Assembly (NCBI GenBank): GCA_030692055.1
Contig: JAUYCY010000159.1
Span: 1-64,000 of the forward strand
Source of the DNA: Candidatus Omnitrophota bacterium
GTDB taxonomy: Bacteria; Omnitrophota; Koll11; Duberdicusellales; 4484-171
Direction of reading: 5' to 3'
DNA length: 64,000 bases
In this document: positions 33,814-45,200 of the stretch, piece after piece
Numbering within the stretch: the first letter of the stretch is position 1
Layout: the number at the start of each line of letters is the position of its first letter
Translations under genes and position numbers: made by a program
The notes under the pieces: generated by a model
What the model was told of the DNA's origin: nothing
Database searches by the model: none
What the model saw: only the letters and a program-made list of their open reading frames with translations

Positions 33814-35154
33814 TTATTCCGCTAAGCTCAATGCTTTCTTTCCTATGTCTTTACGGTAATGCATTCCTTCAAATCGAATCTTATCCACCGCTTTATAGGT
33901 GGTCTCGATTGCCTTATTTATATCATTTCCCAATCCCGTAATCCCTAATACCCTTCCTCCATTCGTCAGATATCTTACTGGTAACTGGCAACTGGCTTGC
34001 CCTTCGAAGCCTTGGCGCAGTAGGGTAACTGGTAACTGTTTTGTGCCTGCATGAAACACAACCACATCTTCCAGCTTCTGTACTTGATCTAACCCAAATA
34101 TCTCTTTGCCTTTTTCATATTCACTAGGGTAACCCCTTGAAGTACAAACCACACAAACACAGGCGCGCCTATCCCAGTTAAGCCCACCTGACTTTGACAT
34201 TTTTATCAATTTGATATCGGTAGTTGCTAACATCACTTCCAAAATATCCGATTTTAAACGCGGCAGTATTGCTTGGGTTTCTGGGTCACCAAAACGCACG
34301 TTAAATTCCAAAACTTTGGGGCCTTGTTTGGTAATCATTATGCCAGCATATAAAACACCCTTATAAATTATTCCTTCCTTAGCTAAGCCATCTATAGTGC
34401 GGTATATGATCGTATCTAAAATCTCCTTAAATAAGCTCTCGGTTACAATCGGTGCCGGAGAATATGCGCCCATACCCCCGGTGTTGGGACCTGAGTCTTG
34501 GTCAAGCACCCGTTTATGGTCTTGGCTAGAAGCTAAAGCTATAACTTCTTTTGAGTCAGTAACAACAATTATAGATGCTTCCTGGCCTTCTAAGCAGTCT
34601 TCAATTATTACTTTATTCCCAGCTTCACCAAAAATCCTTTCCTCTAATATTGACTTTACCGCTGCTTGTGCCTCTTTGACGGTTTTAGCGACTACTACGC
34701 CTTTTCCTGCAGCTAAACCATCTGCCTTAACTACACAAGGGGCACCTTTTTTCTCAATATAAGCTTGCGCTTGGTTGGGATTATCAAAAACCTTGAAGTC
34801 AGCGGTAGGAATCTTATATTTAGCCATTAGCTCTTTAGCGAAGACTTTACTTGCCTCTAGCTTTGCTGCTTTCTTGGAAGGACCGAATATTCTTAGTTTA
34901 TGATTATTAAACTCATCAACAATGCCGCCAGCCAAAGGAACTTCCGGTCCCACAACCGTTAAATCTATCTTTTCTTTTCTGGCAAAATCTAAAAGGCTGC
35001 GTGTGTCTTCGGCTTTTATCTCAACGCACTCTGCGAGGCGAGAAATTCCGCCATTACCCGGTGCACAAAAAATCTTATCCGCTAATTTAGATTGGCTAAT
35101 TTTCCAAACCAAAGCATGCTCTCTGCCGCCTGAACCGATAACTAATACTTTCAT
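33814..35154 (-). CDS. purD: Phosphoribosylamine-glycine ligase
   Basis: PurD couples phosphoribosylamine to glycine. From MKVLVIGSGGREHALVW at 35154 it is 446 residues, with ATP-grasp features PCVVKADGLAAGKGVVVA and EFNVRFGDPETQ. The open frame to 35235 is repeat-encoded and should not be counted. A roughly 22-residue insert (KQLPVTLLRQGFEGQASCQL) sits between VVFHAGT and YLTNGGRVLGITGLG, from the repeat at 33975-34039. Confidence 0.94.
   Translation of the reverse strand: MKVLVIGSGGREHALVWKISQSKLADKIFCAPGNGGISRLAECVEIKAEDTRSLLDFARKEKIDLTVVGPEVPLAGGIVDEFNNHKLRIFGPSKKAAKLEASKVFAKELMAKYKIPTADFKVFDNPNQAQAYIEKKGAPCVVKADGLAAGKGVVVAKTVKEAQAAVKSILEERIFGEAGNKVIIEDCLEGQEASIIVVTDSKEVIALASSQDHKRVLDQDSGPNTGGMGAYSPAPIVTESLFKEILDTIIYRTIDGLAKEGIIYKGVLYAGIMITKQGPKVLEFNVRFGDPETQAILPRLKSDILEVMLATTDIKLIKMSKSGGLNWDRRACVCVVCTSRGYPSEYEKGKEIFGLDQVQKLEDVVVFHAGTKQLPVTLLRQGFEGQASCQLPVRYLTNGGRVLGITGLGNDINKAIETTYKAVDKIRFEGMHYRKDIGKKALSLAE
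33975..34039. repeat. ACTGGTAACTGG repeat in frame within purD
   Basis: ACTGGTAACTGGCAACTGG, CTTGCCCTTCGAAGCCTTGGCGCAGTAG and GGTAACTGGTAACTG lie where the family has a short loop. Frame is kept. Confidence 0.8.
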
Positions 35155-35162
35155 GATACAAA

Positions 35163-35348
35163 TGTTTCTATAAAATAACCAATAACCAAGATACAAGATA
35201 CAAACAAATTCCAATATCCAATAACCAATGACCAAACCGTGATGTTGATTTTTGTTTGGTTATTGTAATTTGGTTATTGCCGCCTTTGGCGAGCCTCGCC
35301 TTCGGCGGGGTCATTATTTGGTTATTGTTTCTTGTATCTTGGTTATTT
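35163..35348. repeat. AATAACCAAGATACAA repeat block
   Basis: Third large member of this family, centred on about 35250. It includes a TTTGGCGAGCCTCGCCTTCGGCG insert. It generates the spurious N-terminal extension of the purD frame. Confidence 0.75.
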
Positions 35349-35361
35349 AAATAGCCTAATA

Positions 35362-36237
35362 TTATTTTGTTTCTTTCTGCTGTTCTCTCCTTAAGGGCAA
35401 TATCCCAGCCATCTCTCCTATTACATTAACTAATTCCGTATTTGCCGGAACTACGATTTTGGCGTTATTCTGCAAAGCATGTTCTACGGCTTCTAACTTG
35501 CGCAGAATTTGGGCATTGCCGACAAAATATTTTTCCGCAGCCTCATTCACCATGCGTATCGCCTCTGCGTCACCTTCAGCCGCCAGAATCCTTGCCTGTT
35601 TTATCCCTTCTGCCTTTTTAATTTCCGCTCTCTTTTGTCCGTCAGCGACAGTTTCAGTAGCAGTAGCATAATCAACCGCGGCAATTTTTTCGTTTTCCGC
35701 TTTTACTACCTTGTTCATCGTTTCTTGAACATCCTTGGGAGGATCTATCTCTTTTAACTCTGTGCGAACAATCTCTAGTCCCCAGCTTGCAGTCTCATCG
35801 CAAAGGGTCCTGTGTAACTCAGCATTAATCTTGCCTCTTTCGCTGTTCGCGGACTTTAAAGTAAGCGTGCCGATTATATTCCTTAATGTGGTACGGGCTA
35901 AATTTACAATCTGCCACTGATAATTATTCACGTTATACTGACAGCTTTTGACGCTAGCTTCATCAGCTTTTACTTTAAAATAAACCTGCGCGTCAACCTT
36001 GGCATTCAAATTATCATTGGTAATAATCTCCTGCGGCTCAGCATCTACCATTTGCTCTGTTGAGTTTACCTGATAAATATGCTCAATGACAGGAATTATC
36101 CAGTTAAATCCCGGCATGGCAAAACGATTGTATTTGCCTAATCTCTCAATTAAGCCTCTGTGGGTAGGCCTAACAATTCTGATACCTAAAAAGAATATCA
36201 CAATCGCGGCAACAATAAGTAGCTTCAAAATAGCCAT
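35362..36237 (-). CDS. SPFH/stomatin-family membrane protein
   Basis: The product is 291 residues from MAILKLLIVAAIVIFFLGIRIV (start 36237, preceded by GGAGG). One N-terminal membrane segment is followed by an SPFH domain (GLIERLGKYNRFAMPGFNWIIP, SANSERGKINAEL) and a coiled C-terminus (EKIAAVDYATATETVADGQKRAEIKKAEGIKQARILAAEG). Such proteins form large membrane-associated assemblies, often affecting protease quality control. It is placed between purM and purD without obvious relation to purines. Confidence 0.85.
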   Translation of the reverse strand: MAILKLLIVAAIVIFFLGIRIVRPTHRGLIERLGKYNRFAMPGFNWIIPVIEHIYQVNSTEQMVDAEPQEIITNDNLNAKVDAQVYFKVKADEASVKSCQYNVNNYQWQIVNLARTTLRNIIGTLTLKSANSERGKINAELHRTLCDETASWGLEIVRTELKEIDPPKDVQETMNKVVKAENEKIAAVDYATATETVADGQKRAEIKKAEGIKQARILAAEGDAEAIRMVNEAAEKYFVGNAQILRKLEAVEHALQNNAKIVVPANTELVNVIGEMAGILPLRREQQKETK

Positions 36238-36250
36238 TTTGCACCTCCTG

Positions 36251-37255
36251 TTACTTAATAACCATCTGTATATTACTCTTAACAATCTCTCCGACAACCC
36301 ATGATTTTACTCTGCTTGCCTGTAATGTCGACAGTATAGATTTTGCAAATTTTGGCTCTACCACTAAAATCATACCAATGCCCATATTAAATACCGTATA
36401 CATCTCGCTCTCTGCGATATTTCCTTTCTCCTGTATAATTTTAAAAATCTCCGGGACTTTCCAGCTTTTCTTATCGATAACCATACCATAGCCATGCGGC
36501 AAAATCTTAGTCGCCTTTTTATAGAATGCTCCGCCGGTTATATGAGCAATTCCTTTAATGGCGCATGGCGCATAGCGCTTAGCGCTTAGCGTGTTTAAAA
36601 CTGGTTTGACATAGATACGCGTAGGCTTAAGCAATTCTTTAGCGTATTTAGCGATACCTTTCTCGCCTAATGCTTTTCTGGCAAGCGAAAAGCCATTGGA
36701 ATGTAGGCCGTTTGATTCTAGGCCAATCACTAAATCACCCGCTTCAATATTAGTACTATTAATCATTTTGTTTTTATCTACGATGCCAACGCAAAATCCC
36801 GCTAAGTCGTATTCGTCTTCTTCATACATTCCGGGCATCTCGGCGGTTTCGCCTCCTATCAAAGGGCAATCAGAGTCTTTTAACCCTTTATGTATACCGG
36901 AAACAACTTCTTTTAAAACCTGAGGCTTTACTTTACCGCAGGCGACATAGTCCAAGAAAAATATAGGCTTTGCGCCTAAACAAATCACATCGTTAACGTT
37001 CATTGCTACCAAGTCTATGCCTACGGTATTATGTATGCCTACTTTTTGCGCAATTTTTAGTTTTGTGCCTACACCGTCAGTAGAAGAAATTAAAACAGGA
37101 TTTTTATATTTTTTTATAAAAGGCCCTAAGTCAAAAGGGCAGCCAAAAGCAGCTACCTTGCTTAAGCTGTCAGCGCACAAAAAGCCTTTAATGCCTTTAA
37201 CAAAATCGTCTGCCTTTTTAATATCAACTCCCGAATTTTTATACGTAAGCTTCAT
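36251..37255 (-). CDS. purM: Phosphoribosylformylglycinamidine cyclo-ligase
   Basis: PurM closes the imidazole ring. The 334-residue protein has SSTDGVGTKLKIAQ, GIDLVAMNVNDV, GGETAEMPGMY and GIAHITGGAF. Its start overlaps the purF end by 17 bases. About eight residues (SAKRYAPC) between KPVLNT and IKGIAHITGG come from a GCGCATAGCG repeat at 36560-36593. Confidence 0.95.
   Translation of the reverse strand: MKLTYKNSGVDIKKADDFVKGIKGFLCADSLSKVAAFGCPFDLGPFIKKYKNPVLISSTDGVGTKLKIAQKVGIHNTVGIDLVAMNVNDVICLGAKPIFFLDYVACGKVKPQVLKEVVSGIHKGLKDSDCPLIGGETAEMPGMYEEDEYDLAGFCVGIVDKNKMINSTNIEAGDLVIGLESNGLHSNGFSLARKALGEKGIAKYAKELLKPTRIYVKPVLNTLSAKRYAPCAIKGIAHITGGAFYKKATKILPHGYGMVIDKKSWKVPEIFKIIQEKGNIAESEMYTVFNMGIGMILVVEPKFAKSILSTLQASRVKSWVVGEIVKSNIQMVIK
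36560..36593. repeat. GCGCATAGCG repeat in frame within purM
   Basis: GGCGCATGGCGCATAGCGCTTAGCGCTTAGCG matches the intergenic words at 14412-14532 and 63452-63553. It replaces a short loop of the usual protein. Confidence 0.8.
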
Positions 37256-38645
37256 GGCTTTCTCCTTTCTCTAAAACATATTTATCGCCGGATTTAAATT
37301 GAATAGGGTAATTACCAGACCAACAAGCCGTGCAGTAATAGTTTTTAGGATTCTTGAAACAGCTAAGCATGCCCTCTAAGCTTAAATACCCTAAACTATC
37401 TACCCCTAAATATTTCTCTATTTCTTTTACGCTTTTATCGTGGGCTATTAATTTGCGCGGGTCGGGAAAATCTATGCCATAGAAACAGCCAAACTTATGC
37501 GGTGGACAAGATATGCGTAGATGAATCTCTTTTGCGCCCATATCGTGAAAATTATTCACGCGTATTTTAGAAGTAGTGCCGCGCACAATCGAATCATCAA
37601 CAATAACAACTTTTTTGCCCTTTATCACTTCTTTAAGCATGTTGAATTTAAGTTTCACCCCAAATTCTCTCTTTTCCTGCTGCGGCTGGATAAAAGTTCT
37701 TCCTATATAATGGTTCCTTATGATACCTACCTCAAGAGGAATTCCCGATTCTTTAGAAAAACCTAAGGCTGCAGATATACCAGAGTCAGGAACACCAATA
37801 ATTATGTCGGCCTTAACCGGATGTTCCTTCGTAAGCTCACGGCCTAACTTTTCCCTGACTAAATGCACTGTTTCGCCAAAAATTATCGAATCCGGCCTTG
37901 CGAAATACACGTGTTCAAACGCACAAAATCCACATCTGCCTTGTCCCGAAGTATATTTATGAGAGGTTATACCTTTTTTGTTTATCGTCACTAATTCTCC
38001 GGCTTCAATTTCTCTTAAGAATTTTGCGCCCACCAAATCTAAGGCGCAGCTTTCCGAAGAAATAAAAAAAACATCGTCTTTGCGGCCTATGCACAGAGGC
38101 CGGATACCCAAAGGGTCTCTTATCCCAATAAGATTATCCCTCGTCATAAGCAAAAGCGAAAAAGCACCTTTAATTTTTTTTAATGCGTCAGCAATTTTTT
38201 CTTCAAGCAATTTCTTTTTTGAATGCATAATAAGGTGCAGAATCAATTCGGAATCAGAGGTGGTTTGAAAAATTGCGCCTTTACTCTCTAACTGTTCACG
38301 CAGCAGCTTAGAATTGACTAAATTACCGTTGTGTGCAAGCGCAATGGGTAATCTGCCGGAATCAACGAACAGAGGCTGGGCATTTCTCAGGGCGCTTGAG
38401 CCGGTAGTAGAATACCTTACATGTCCGATTGCCTGGAAACCCTTCAATTTAGCAACTTCGCTTTCGCTAAAAACATCACTCACCAAGCCCATGCCTAAAT
38501 GCGCATTAAATGTTGTGCCGTCAAAAGAAATAATACCGCAGGATTCTTCTCCTCTGTGCTGCAGTGAATAAAGCCCTAAAAAAGTAAGCAGACTGGCTTC
38601 CTCACTGTTATAGGTGCCGAATAACCCGCAGAATTCTTTTATCAT
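37239..38645 (-). CDS. purF: Amidophosphoribosyltransferase
   Basis: PurF makes phosphoribosylamine from PRPP and glutamine, the committed step. A five-residue leader (MIKEF) precedes the catalytic Cys of CGLFGTY, suggesting propeptide cleavage. The PRPP loop is VVIVDDSIVRGTTSK. Cys in GRCGFCAFEH, CPPHKFGC and YYCTACWSG fit the 4Fe-4S type found in Bacillus. It begins the purF-purM run after a putative promoter. Confidence 0.95.
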   Translation of the reverse strand: MIKEFCGLFGTYNSEEASLLTFLGLYSLQHRGEESCGIISFDGTTFNAHLGMGLVSDVFSESEVAKLKGFQAIGHVRYSTTGSSALRNAQPLFVDSGRLPIALAHNGNLVNSKLLREQLESKGAIFQTTSDSELILHLIMHSKKKLLEEKIADALKKIKGAFSLLLMTRDNLIGIRDPLGIRPLCIGRKDDVFFISSESCALDLVGAKFLREIEAGELVTINKKGITSHKYTSGQGRCGFCAFEHVYFARPDSIIFGETVHLVREKLGRELTKEHPVKADIIIGVPDSGISAALGFSKESGIPLEVGIIRNHYIGRTFIQPQQEKREFGVKLKFNMLKEVIKGKKVVIVDDSIVRGTTSKIRVNNFHDMGAKEIHLRISCPPHKFGCFYGIDFPDPRKLIAHDKSVKEIEKYLGVDSLGYLSLEGMLSCFKNPKNYYCTACWSGNYPIQFKSGDKYVLEKGESHEAYV

Positions 38646-38898
38646 ATTATGTTCACAAAATATCAGGAAAAAGCAATCTATACTTTTACCTTCTTTAGGT
38701 ATGCAATGTAATACGAGTGGCTATCTTTTCTATTTTATCCAAAATATTTTTTTTGTATAGAATTTTCTTCTGCACATGCGGGAATGAAAAGAAGCGTTAC
38801 GCCTGCGCCAGCATTAAAGTTTATTGGAGCTCAAACAAAGGAAAGATAAAACAGAAAAAGAATAAATACCTGTCCGCCCCTAGAAGGCGGACATTTTC
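38646..38898. promoter_or_regulatory. purL-purF gap with putative purF promoter and a hairpin
   Basis: On the minus strand TTGCAT (38701-38706) and TATAGA (38677-38682) are 18 bases apart, a plausible promoter for purF. TGTCCGCC...GGCGGACA near 38870-38893 is a stem just beyond the purL stop; its T-run lies on the plus-strand side, so it is a weak terminator for purL. Confidence 0.4.
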
Positions 38899-41145
38899 TT
38901 AAATGAACTGCCCCCATTCTTTTAATAAATATTCTAAGGCCAAATTGATCAACTCTTTCTTTCCATTTAAAATTTTAAATTCTCTCCCGATGGTCATGCC
39001 GATGATGCGTAAAGGCGTTTTATTCTTCTTGGCAATTTTTTCGATTACTTTTATAGACTGCCTATTGCAGGAAAGAATAATCCTAGACTGCGATTCACCA
39101 AATAGCAACGCATCCGTTCTTATGTTATAATTTAAGTTATCAATGGTAGCGCCTATCATATTATCTTTATTTGAAATACAGCACTCAACTAAGGCCACTG
39201 CTAGTCCCCCTTCAGAGCAATCATGGGCTGAATTCACCAAACCCCTTTCTATCGCATGGAGGGCTGTCTTTTGAACTGACTGCTCTAATTTTAGGTCTAA
39301 TTGTGGAGCGTTTCCTCTTACTAAATGATGAACCTCTTTTAGATATTCGCTTGCACCTAATTCTTCTTTACATTTACCTAAAAGAATTATAAGGTCGCCT
39401 GCTTGCTTAAAATTCTGCGAACATGTCTTACTTACATCGTTAATAATACCTATCATGCCTATGGCGGGAGTGGGATTGATAGCGTACTTTGGGCTTTCGT
39501 TATAAAAAGAGACGTTTCCGCTTACCACGGCTACATTAAATACTCTGCAGGCATCGGCGATGCCTTCCACGCAATTTTTAAACTGCCAAAAACTTTCCGG
39601 CTTCTGAGGATTTCCAAAGTTAAGACAATCCGTAACTGCTGCCGGGTGAGCCCCTGAACAAACAAGATTTCTCGCTGCCTCAGCTATTGCAATCTGGGCG
39701 CCCCTATATGGATTAAGAAAACAATAACGGCTATTACAATCGGTAGTCGCGGCTATTGCCTTGTTTGTTTCTTTTCCGCCGGAGGCACCCGCCTGCCGGA
39801 CGAGCAGGGACCCGCCGTATTTCGTGGCGGGTAATCTGAGTACTGCCGCGTCTGAACCAGGTAATATCACTGTATTGGTTTGTACCATATGGTCGTACTG
39901 TTGGTATACCCAAGCCTTATTAGCAATAGAGGGAACGTTTAAAAGTTTTAACAAAACCTTATTGTAATCCTTTGACTGGGAAATCCCGCTAAGCTTAAGT
40001 CTATTTAATTCTCTTAAATATGTTGGTTTCTTATAAGGCATATTATATACGGGCGCCTTAGTTAAAGCATGCGCCTTTATCTGAGCCGCAATATTGCCTT
40101 TGTCCCTTATAGTGACTAACCCATCATCCGTAACCTTTCCGATAACCGATGCATTAAGGTCCCATTTCAAAAATATCTTCCTTACTTCTTCCTCTTTACC
40201 TTTTTTTACACAAACAAGCATCCTTTCTTGAGACTCAGACATCATTAACTCCCAAGGTTGCATATTCTCTTCACGCCTAGGGACAGCTTTTAGGTCTATG
40301 TCCATACCCGAATTTCCTGCGGAGGCCATCTCGCTCGTGCAACAGGTAAGGCCCGCTGCCCCCATATCTTTAATCCCGACAACATATCCTGTGTTGATAG
40401 CCTCTAGGGTCGCCTCTATTAAACACTTCTCGGTAAAAGGGTCCCCTATCTGAACTGTCGGCCTTTTCTCTTCGTCTTCCCTGAATTCGTTTGAAGCAAG
40501 AATACTGCATCCTCCGATGCCGTCTCTTCCCGTGCTTGAGCCAACATACATAATAGAGTTGCCCTTGCCGAATGCCCGCGCCCTGGCTATTTTATCCTTC
40601 TTGGCTATGCCGATACACATCGCATTAACCAAACAATTTCCGCTATAACTCTCGTCAAAGTAAATTTCACCGCCCACTGTCGGCACTCCCACGCAATTTC
40701 CATAGAACTGAATTCCGTCCACAACTCCTGCAAGAAGATATTTATTATAGGGGTGGCTAAGCGGCCCAAAACGCAGAGAATCTAATAGCGCTATCGGCCT
40801 GGCGCCTGCGGTAAATATGTCCCTTATGATTCCGCCTACTCCCGTAGCCGCTCCCTGCTTTGGCTCAACCTGCGATGGATGGTTGTGGCTTTCCATCTTA
40901 AAAATTATAGCCAAGTCATCAATGATAATCCCTCCGGAATCTTCTCCTATCAGGGTCTTATATTTACCTCTCTTAGGCAAAAGCTTCAACCATTTACGAG
41001 AGCAAAGGTACCCGCAATGCTCAGACCACTCTACAGAAAACATCGCCAGTTCTGTTGGAGAAGGCTCTCGTTTTAATATTTTCAGGATGTTCTGATACTC
41101 CTGATCGCTTAAACCAAGCGTATGATATACGTCGGGTTTCATCAT
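38899..41145 (-). CDS. purL: Phosphoribosylformylglycinamidine synthase subunit PurL
   Basis: This 748-residue small-type PurL works with PurQ and PurS. It has the family segments [41 protein letters not shown] and [14 protein letters not shown]. An insert of about 15-20 residues ([15 protein letters not shown]) lies between VLRLPATK and [13 protein letters not shown] and is encoded by a GC-rich palindrome. Overlaps purQ by 4 bases. Confidence 0.95.
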   Translation of the reverse strand: MMKPDVYHTLGLSDQEYQNILKILKREPSPTELAMFSVEWSEHCGYLCSRKWLKLLPKRGKYKTLIGEDSGGIIIDDLAIIFKMESHNHPSQVEPKQGAATGVGGIIRDIFTAGARPIALLDSLRFGPLSHPYNKYLLAGVVDGIQFYGNCVGVPTVGGEIYFDESYSGNCLVNAMCIGIAKKDKIARARAFGKGNSIMYVGSSTGRDGIGGCSILASNEFREDEEKRPTVQIGDPFTEKCLIEATLEAINTGYVVGIKDMGAAGLTCCTSEMASAGNSGMDIDLKAVPRREENMQPWELMMSESQERMLVCVKKGKEEEVRKIFLKWDLNASVIGKVTDDGLVTIRDKGNIAAQIKAHALTKAPVYNMPYKKPTYLRELNRLKLSGISQSKDYNKVLLKLLNVPSIANKAWVYQQYDHMVQTNTVILPGSDAAVLRLPATKYGGSLLVRQAGASGGKETNKAIAATTDCNSRYCFLNPYRGAQIAIAEAARNLVCSGAHPAAVTDCLNFGNPQKPESFWQFKNCVEGIADACRVFNVAVVSGNVSFYNESPKYAINPTPAIGMIGIINDVSKTCSQNFKQAGDLIILLGKCKEELGASEYLKEVHHLVRGNAPQLDLKLEQSVQKTALHAIERGLVNSAHDCSEGGLAVALVECCISNKDNMIGATIDNLNYNIRTDALLFGESQSRIILSCNRQSIKVIEKIAKKNKTPLRIIGMTIGREFKILNGKKELINLALEYLLKEWGQFI
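39775..39831. repeat. GC-rich palindrome in frame within purL
   Basis: TTCCGCCGGAGGC, CCCGCCTGCCGGACGAGCAGGG and CCCGCC...GGCGGG match the family at 12994-13081 and 54718-54802, in the same reading frame as in gltB. Confidence 0.8.
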
Positions 41146-41843
41146 GCTCTTATTGTCTGCATCACTTTAACTAAAGATTTAAATATAAGATAACCGTCAC
41201 AAGAACCAAGCTCTTTTTCCGAGCTACGCTCGGGATGCGGCATCATACCTAAAATATTTCCTTCTTTGTTTATAATGCCGGCAATATTATCTAACGCACC
41301 GTTAGGATTAAATTTATCGCTAACTTCCCCCGTAGCAGAACAATACCGAAATACTATCTGATTATTATCTCTTAATTCCTTAAAACCAGCTGCATCAATA
41401 TAATAATTGCCTTCGTTATGGGCTATGGGTATTTTTAAAACCTGTCCCCTGCTATATAAGTTAGTGAACCTTATCTGATTATTCTCTATCTTTGCATAAA
41501 CATATTTACAAATAAAATGAAGCCCTCTATTGCGTAACATAACACCCGGCAAAAGCCCTGCTTCAAGGAGGATTTGAAAACCATTACAAATCCCTATTAC
41601 GGTGCCACCTTTCTTGGCAAAACTATAGATAGACTTCATTACTGGAGAAAATTTCGCTATAGCGCCGGTACGAAGATAATCTCCGTAGCTAAATCCTCCC
41701 GGCAATATAACGCAATCAAAATAGCTAAGATCAGTATCTTTATGCCAGACATACTTAACAGGTTCCCTTAAAACATTTTTTATTACGTAAAAACAGTCTT
41801 GATCGCAGTTAGAACCGGGAAAGACCACAATTGCAAATCTCAT
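41142..41843 (-). CDS. purQ: Phosphoribosylformylglycinamidine synthase subunit PurQ
   Basis: This 233-residue class I glutamine amidotransferase has the nucleophile in [17 protein letters not shown] and the downstream HNEGNYY and [10 protein letters not shown] blocks. It supplies ammonia to PurL. It lies between purS (4-base gap) and purL (ATGA overlap). Confidence 0.95.
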   Translation of the reverse strand: MRFAIVVFPGSNCDQDCFYVIKNVLREPVKYVWHKDTDLSYFDCVILPGGFSYGDYLRTGAIAKFSPVMKSIYSFAKKGGTVIGICNGFQILLEAGLLPGVMLRNRGLHFICKYVYAKIENNQIRFTNLYSRGQVLKIPIAHNEGNYYIDAAGFKELRDNNQIVFRYCSATGEVSDKFNPNGALDNIAGIINKEGNILGMMPHPERSSEKELGSCDGYLIFKSLVKVMQTIRA

Positions 41844-41847
41844 TTAT

Positions 41848-42093
41848 TTACTGCTCCTTGATAGTAAAACTGTAATCTTCTATTATGGGATTTGCCAGTA
41901 ATTTTTTGCACATCTGGTTAATTTCTTGCTCCGCTCTTTTTTTGTCCTCAAAATTCAATTCAATAATTACTAATTTTCCCATCCGAACGCCCGCCAGGTC
42001 TTTGTAACCTAATGCCTCTAAAGCGTGCTTAACGGTCTGACCTTGAGGGTCAGCGATGGTCTTTTTCAGGGTAATGTAAATTTCAACAATCAT
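41848..42093 (-). CDS. purS: Phosphoribosylformylglycinamidine synthase subunit PurS
   Basis: The 81-residue protein (KKTIADPQGQTVKHALEALGY, VRMGKLVIIEL) is the small bridging subunit of the PurLQS complex. It is first of purS-purQ-purL, after a Shine-Dalgarno GGAGAGG. Confidence 0.93.
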   Translation of the reverse strand: MIVEIYITLKKTIADPQGQTVKHALEALGYKDLAGVRMGKLVIIELNFEDKKRAEQEINQMCKKLLANPIIEDYSFTIKEQ

Positions 42094-42123
42094 TTTTATC
42101 CTCTCCTTCTTTTAATTATAAGT

Positions 42124-42287
42124 TTTATACATTCACGGCGCTTCCCGATGATATCGGGATTTCGCTTATTATCGTATTAAGGTACTCAAAAATCCGCGGC
42201 ATTCATGCCGTGGATTATATGGTACGCCATTCAGTATTAGCCTTGCTGAAACCTCGGGCTTTAAGCCCGAGGAGCTATGGAAGGCTT
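42124..42287. repeat. Three-hairpin element, inverted copy
   Basis: CGGCGCTTCCCGATGATATCGGGA, CCGCGGCATTCATGCCGTGG, TGGTACGCCATTCAG and CCTCGGGCTTTAAGCCCGAGG repeat the parts of 9482-9660 in reverse order and orientation. Confidence 0.75.
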
Positions 42288-42293
42288 CATTAC

Positions 42294-45200
42294 TTAGATA
42301 TCAGAACTTAGTATGATATCCTGAATAGATTTCACCTGCAAGTTATTTTTTAATATAGTCTCTATTCCGTTAACTGCAGCTTGCGCGCCGGAAATAGTAG
42401 TAATACACGGCACGCCATAACGAACGGCTAAGCTACGCATTGCTTTCATATCAAATTGGCCTTTTTTACCGGAAGGAGTATTAATGATCAGTTTAATTTT
42501 TTCGCTTTTTATGAGCTCTAAGATACGGCTGCTGCCTTTGGCGATTTTATCTATTTTCTCAGCTTTAATATTATTAGAAGTAAGTACTTTCCAGGTACCG
42601 TTAGTGGCAATAATTTGAAAATTCATATCATAAAGCTTTTTAGCGATAAAAATGATGTTACGCTTGTCGTCATTCTTGACGCTTAAAAATACTTTTCCGG
42701 CTAAAGGAAGAGTTTGGCCGGCAGCAGCTTGGGCTTTATAAAAAGCGCTGCCAAAAGACGTATCAATTCCCATTACCTCTCCGGTTGACTTCATCTCCGG
42801 GCCAAGAATAATATCCACGCCCGAGAACCTGGAAAACGGCAGCACTGCTTCTTTCACGGCAATGTATGAAATTTGTTTATCCTGCTCAATTTTAAAACTG
42901 GATAGCTTTTTACCGACCATAACTGCCGCGGCAATTTTTGCCCATGCAATGCCGGTAGCTTTACTTACAAAAGGCACTGTCCGTGAAGCTCTGGGGTTAA
43001 CCTCCAGCATATAAACTATATCGTTTTTAACTGCACATTGCAGATTAAATAGGCCTTTTACTTTCAGCTCTTTAGCGATAGTACAGGTATATTCTTTAAT
43101 CGTAGAAATAATTTCGTCGCTTAAAGTATACGCGGGAATTACGCAGGCAGAATCTCCTGAATGTATGCCGGCTTCTTCAATATGCTCCATTATGCCGCCG
43201 ATAATAGTTATTTTTGTATCGGAAACCGCATCTACATCTACTTCAACCGCATCTTCTAAAAATTTATCTATTAAAACAGGGTGCTCCTGGGAAACCTTTT
43301 GCGCTTCGGCAATGAATTTTTCTAATGAGTTCTCGTCGTAGACAATATGCATAGCTCTTCCGCCTAAAACGTATGAAGGCCGCACTAGTACCGGATAGCC
43401 GATTTTTTTGGCAATCTTCCTAGCCTCATCTATTGAATAAGCCGAACCATTAGGCGGCTGTTTTATATTTAATTTATTTAATATCTTGGCAAATTTATCC
43501 CTATCCTCCGCAATATCTATGGAGGCAACGGTTGTTCCGATTATGGGCGCGCCGGCTGCTTTTAACTGTTTGGCTAAATTAAGCGGAGTTTGCCCTCCAA
43601 ACTGAACAATCACTCCCTGCGGCTTTTCTTTATCAATAATATTCATTACATCTTCAAAGGTGAGCGGCTCAAAATATAGTTTATCCGAAGTGTCGTAATC
43701 AGTAGAAACGGTTTCGGGATTAGAATTTACCATAATCGTCTCAAATCCCAGCTCACTAAGGGCAAAAGCTGCATGACAACAACAATAATCAAATTCTATG
43801 CCTTGGCCGATTCTATTCGGACCGCCGCCTAAAATCATAATCTTCTTTTTCTTAGACTTACGCGTCTCATCCTCGGCTTCATAGGTGGAATAATAATACG
43901 GCGTATAGGCTTCGAATTCTCCGGCGCAGGTATCGACTAATTTAAAGGTTGCCTCTATGTTGTTTAGCTTTCTTTTTTTCCTTACGGCTATTTCGTTTGA
44001 ACCGGTTAAATCTGCAATCTGCCGGTCGCTAAAACCGTATTGCTTTGCCTCTAAAAGCAATTCTTTGGAAATATTTTTACCGGCTCTTTTAATTTTCTTC
44101 TCAAAATCTACGATGTCTCTAATGTTTTGAATAAACCACGGGTCTATGCGGGTAAGCTGATATATTTCTTTGACGCTAAAACCTTTCTGCAGCGCATACT
44201 TTATATAAAATATGCGCGAAGCATTGGGTTCTTTTAGCCTAAGTTTAATCTTTTTATCGCTTATAGCGCGATAATCAGACTTATTATCCAGACCGCTATG
44301 GCCGATTTCTAAGCCGCGCAGTCCTTTTTGTAGCGCTTCCTTAAAAGTGCGGCCTATAGCCATGGTTTCACCTACGGATTTCATAGAGATACCTAAAATA
44401 TCGCCGGCTTCGGGAAACTTTTCAAAGGCAAAACGAGGAATTTTTACTACACAATAATCTATTGCCGGCTCAAAAGAAGCAGGGGTTTCTTTGGTGATGT
44501 CGTTGCGTATCTCATCCAGGCTAAAGCCTACGGCAAGCTTGGCGGCAATTTTAGCAATCGGAAAGCCTGTAGCTTTACTGGCTAATGCGGAGCTACGCGA
44601 AACCCGCGGGTTCATTTCGATGACTACCATCCTGCCATTTTTGGGATTAACCGCAAACTGGATATTTGAGCCGCCGGTATCTACGCCTATTTCTCTGATA
44701 ATCTTAATTGCGGCGTTGCGCATTTGTTGATATTCTTTATCGGTTAAGGTCTGGGCCGGGGCAACGGTTATCGAATCACCGGTATGTATACCCATCGGGT
44801 CAAAGTTTTCTATGGAGCAAACGATAACGACATTATCTTTGAAATCGCGCATTACTTCTAACTCGTATTCTTTCCAGCCTATTACGGACTCCTCAATGAG
44901 AATTTCGTGTATCATACTGTTGCGCAGGCCGTTATCCGCTATTTTCTCAAACTCTTTATAGGTACGGGCAATACCTCCGCCAGTTCCGCCTAAAGTAAAG
45001 CTTGGCCTTATGATTGCCGGAAGTCCTATTTTACTGATAGCCCTTTTTGCCGCTTTCACGCTATAGGCGAGTTCGCTTTTAGGCAAATCCAGGCCGATTT
45101 TTAACATCGTATTTTTAAAATACTTTCTATCTTCGGCTTTCTTTATCGCCTTATAATCTGCTCCAATCATTTTTACTTTATATTTACTAAGTACGCCTTT

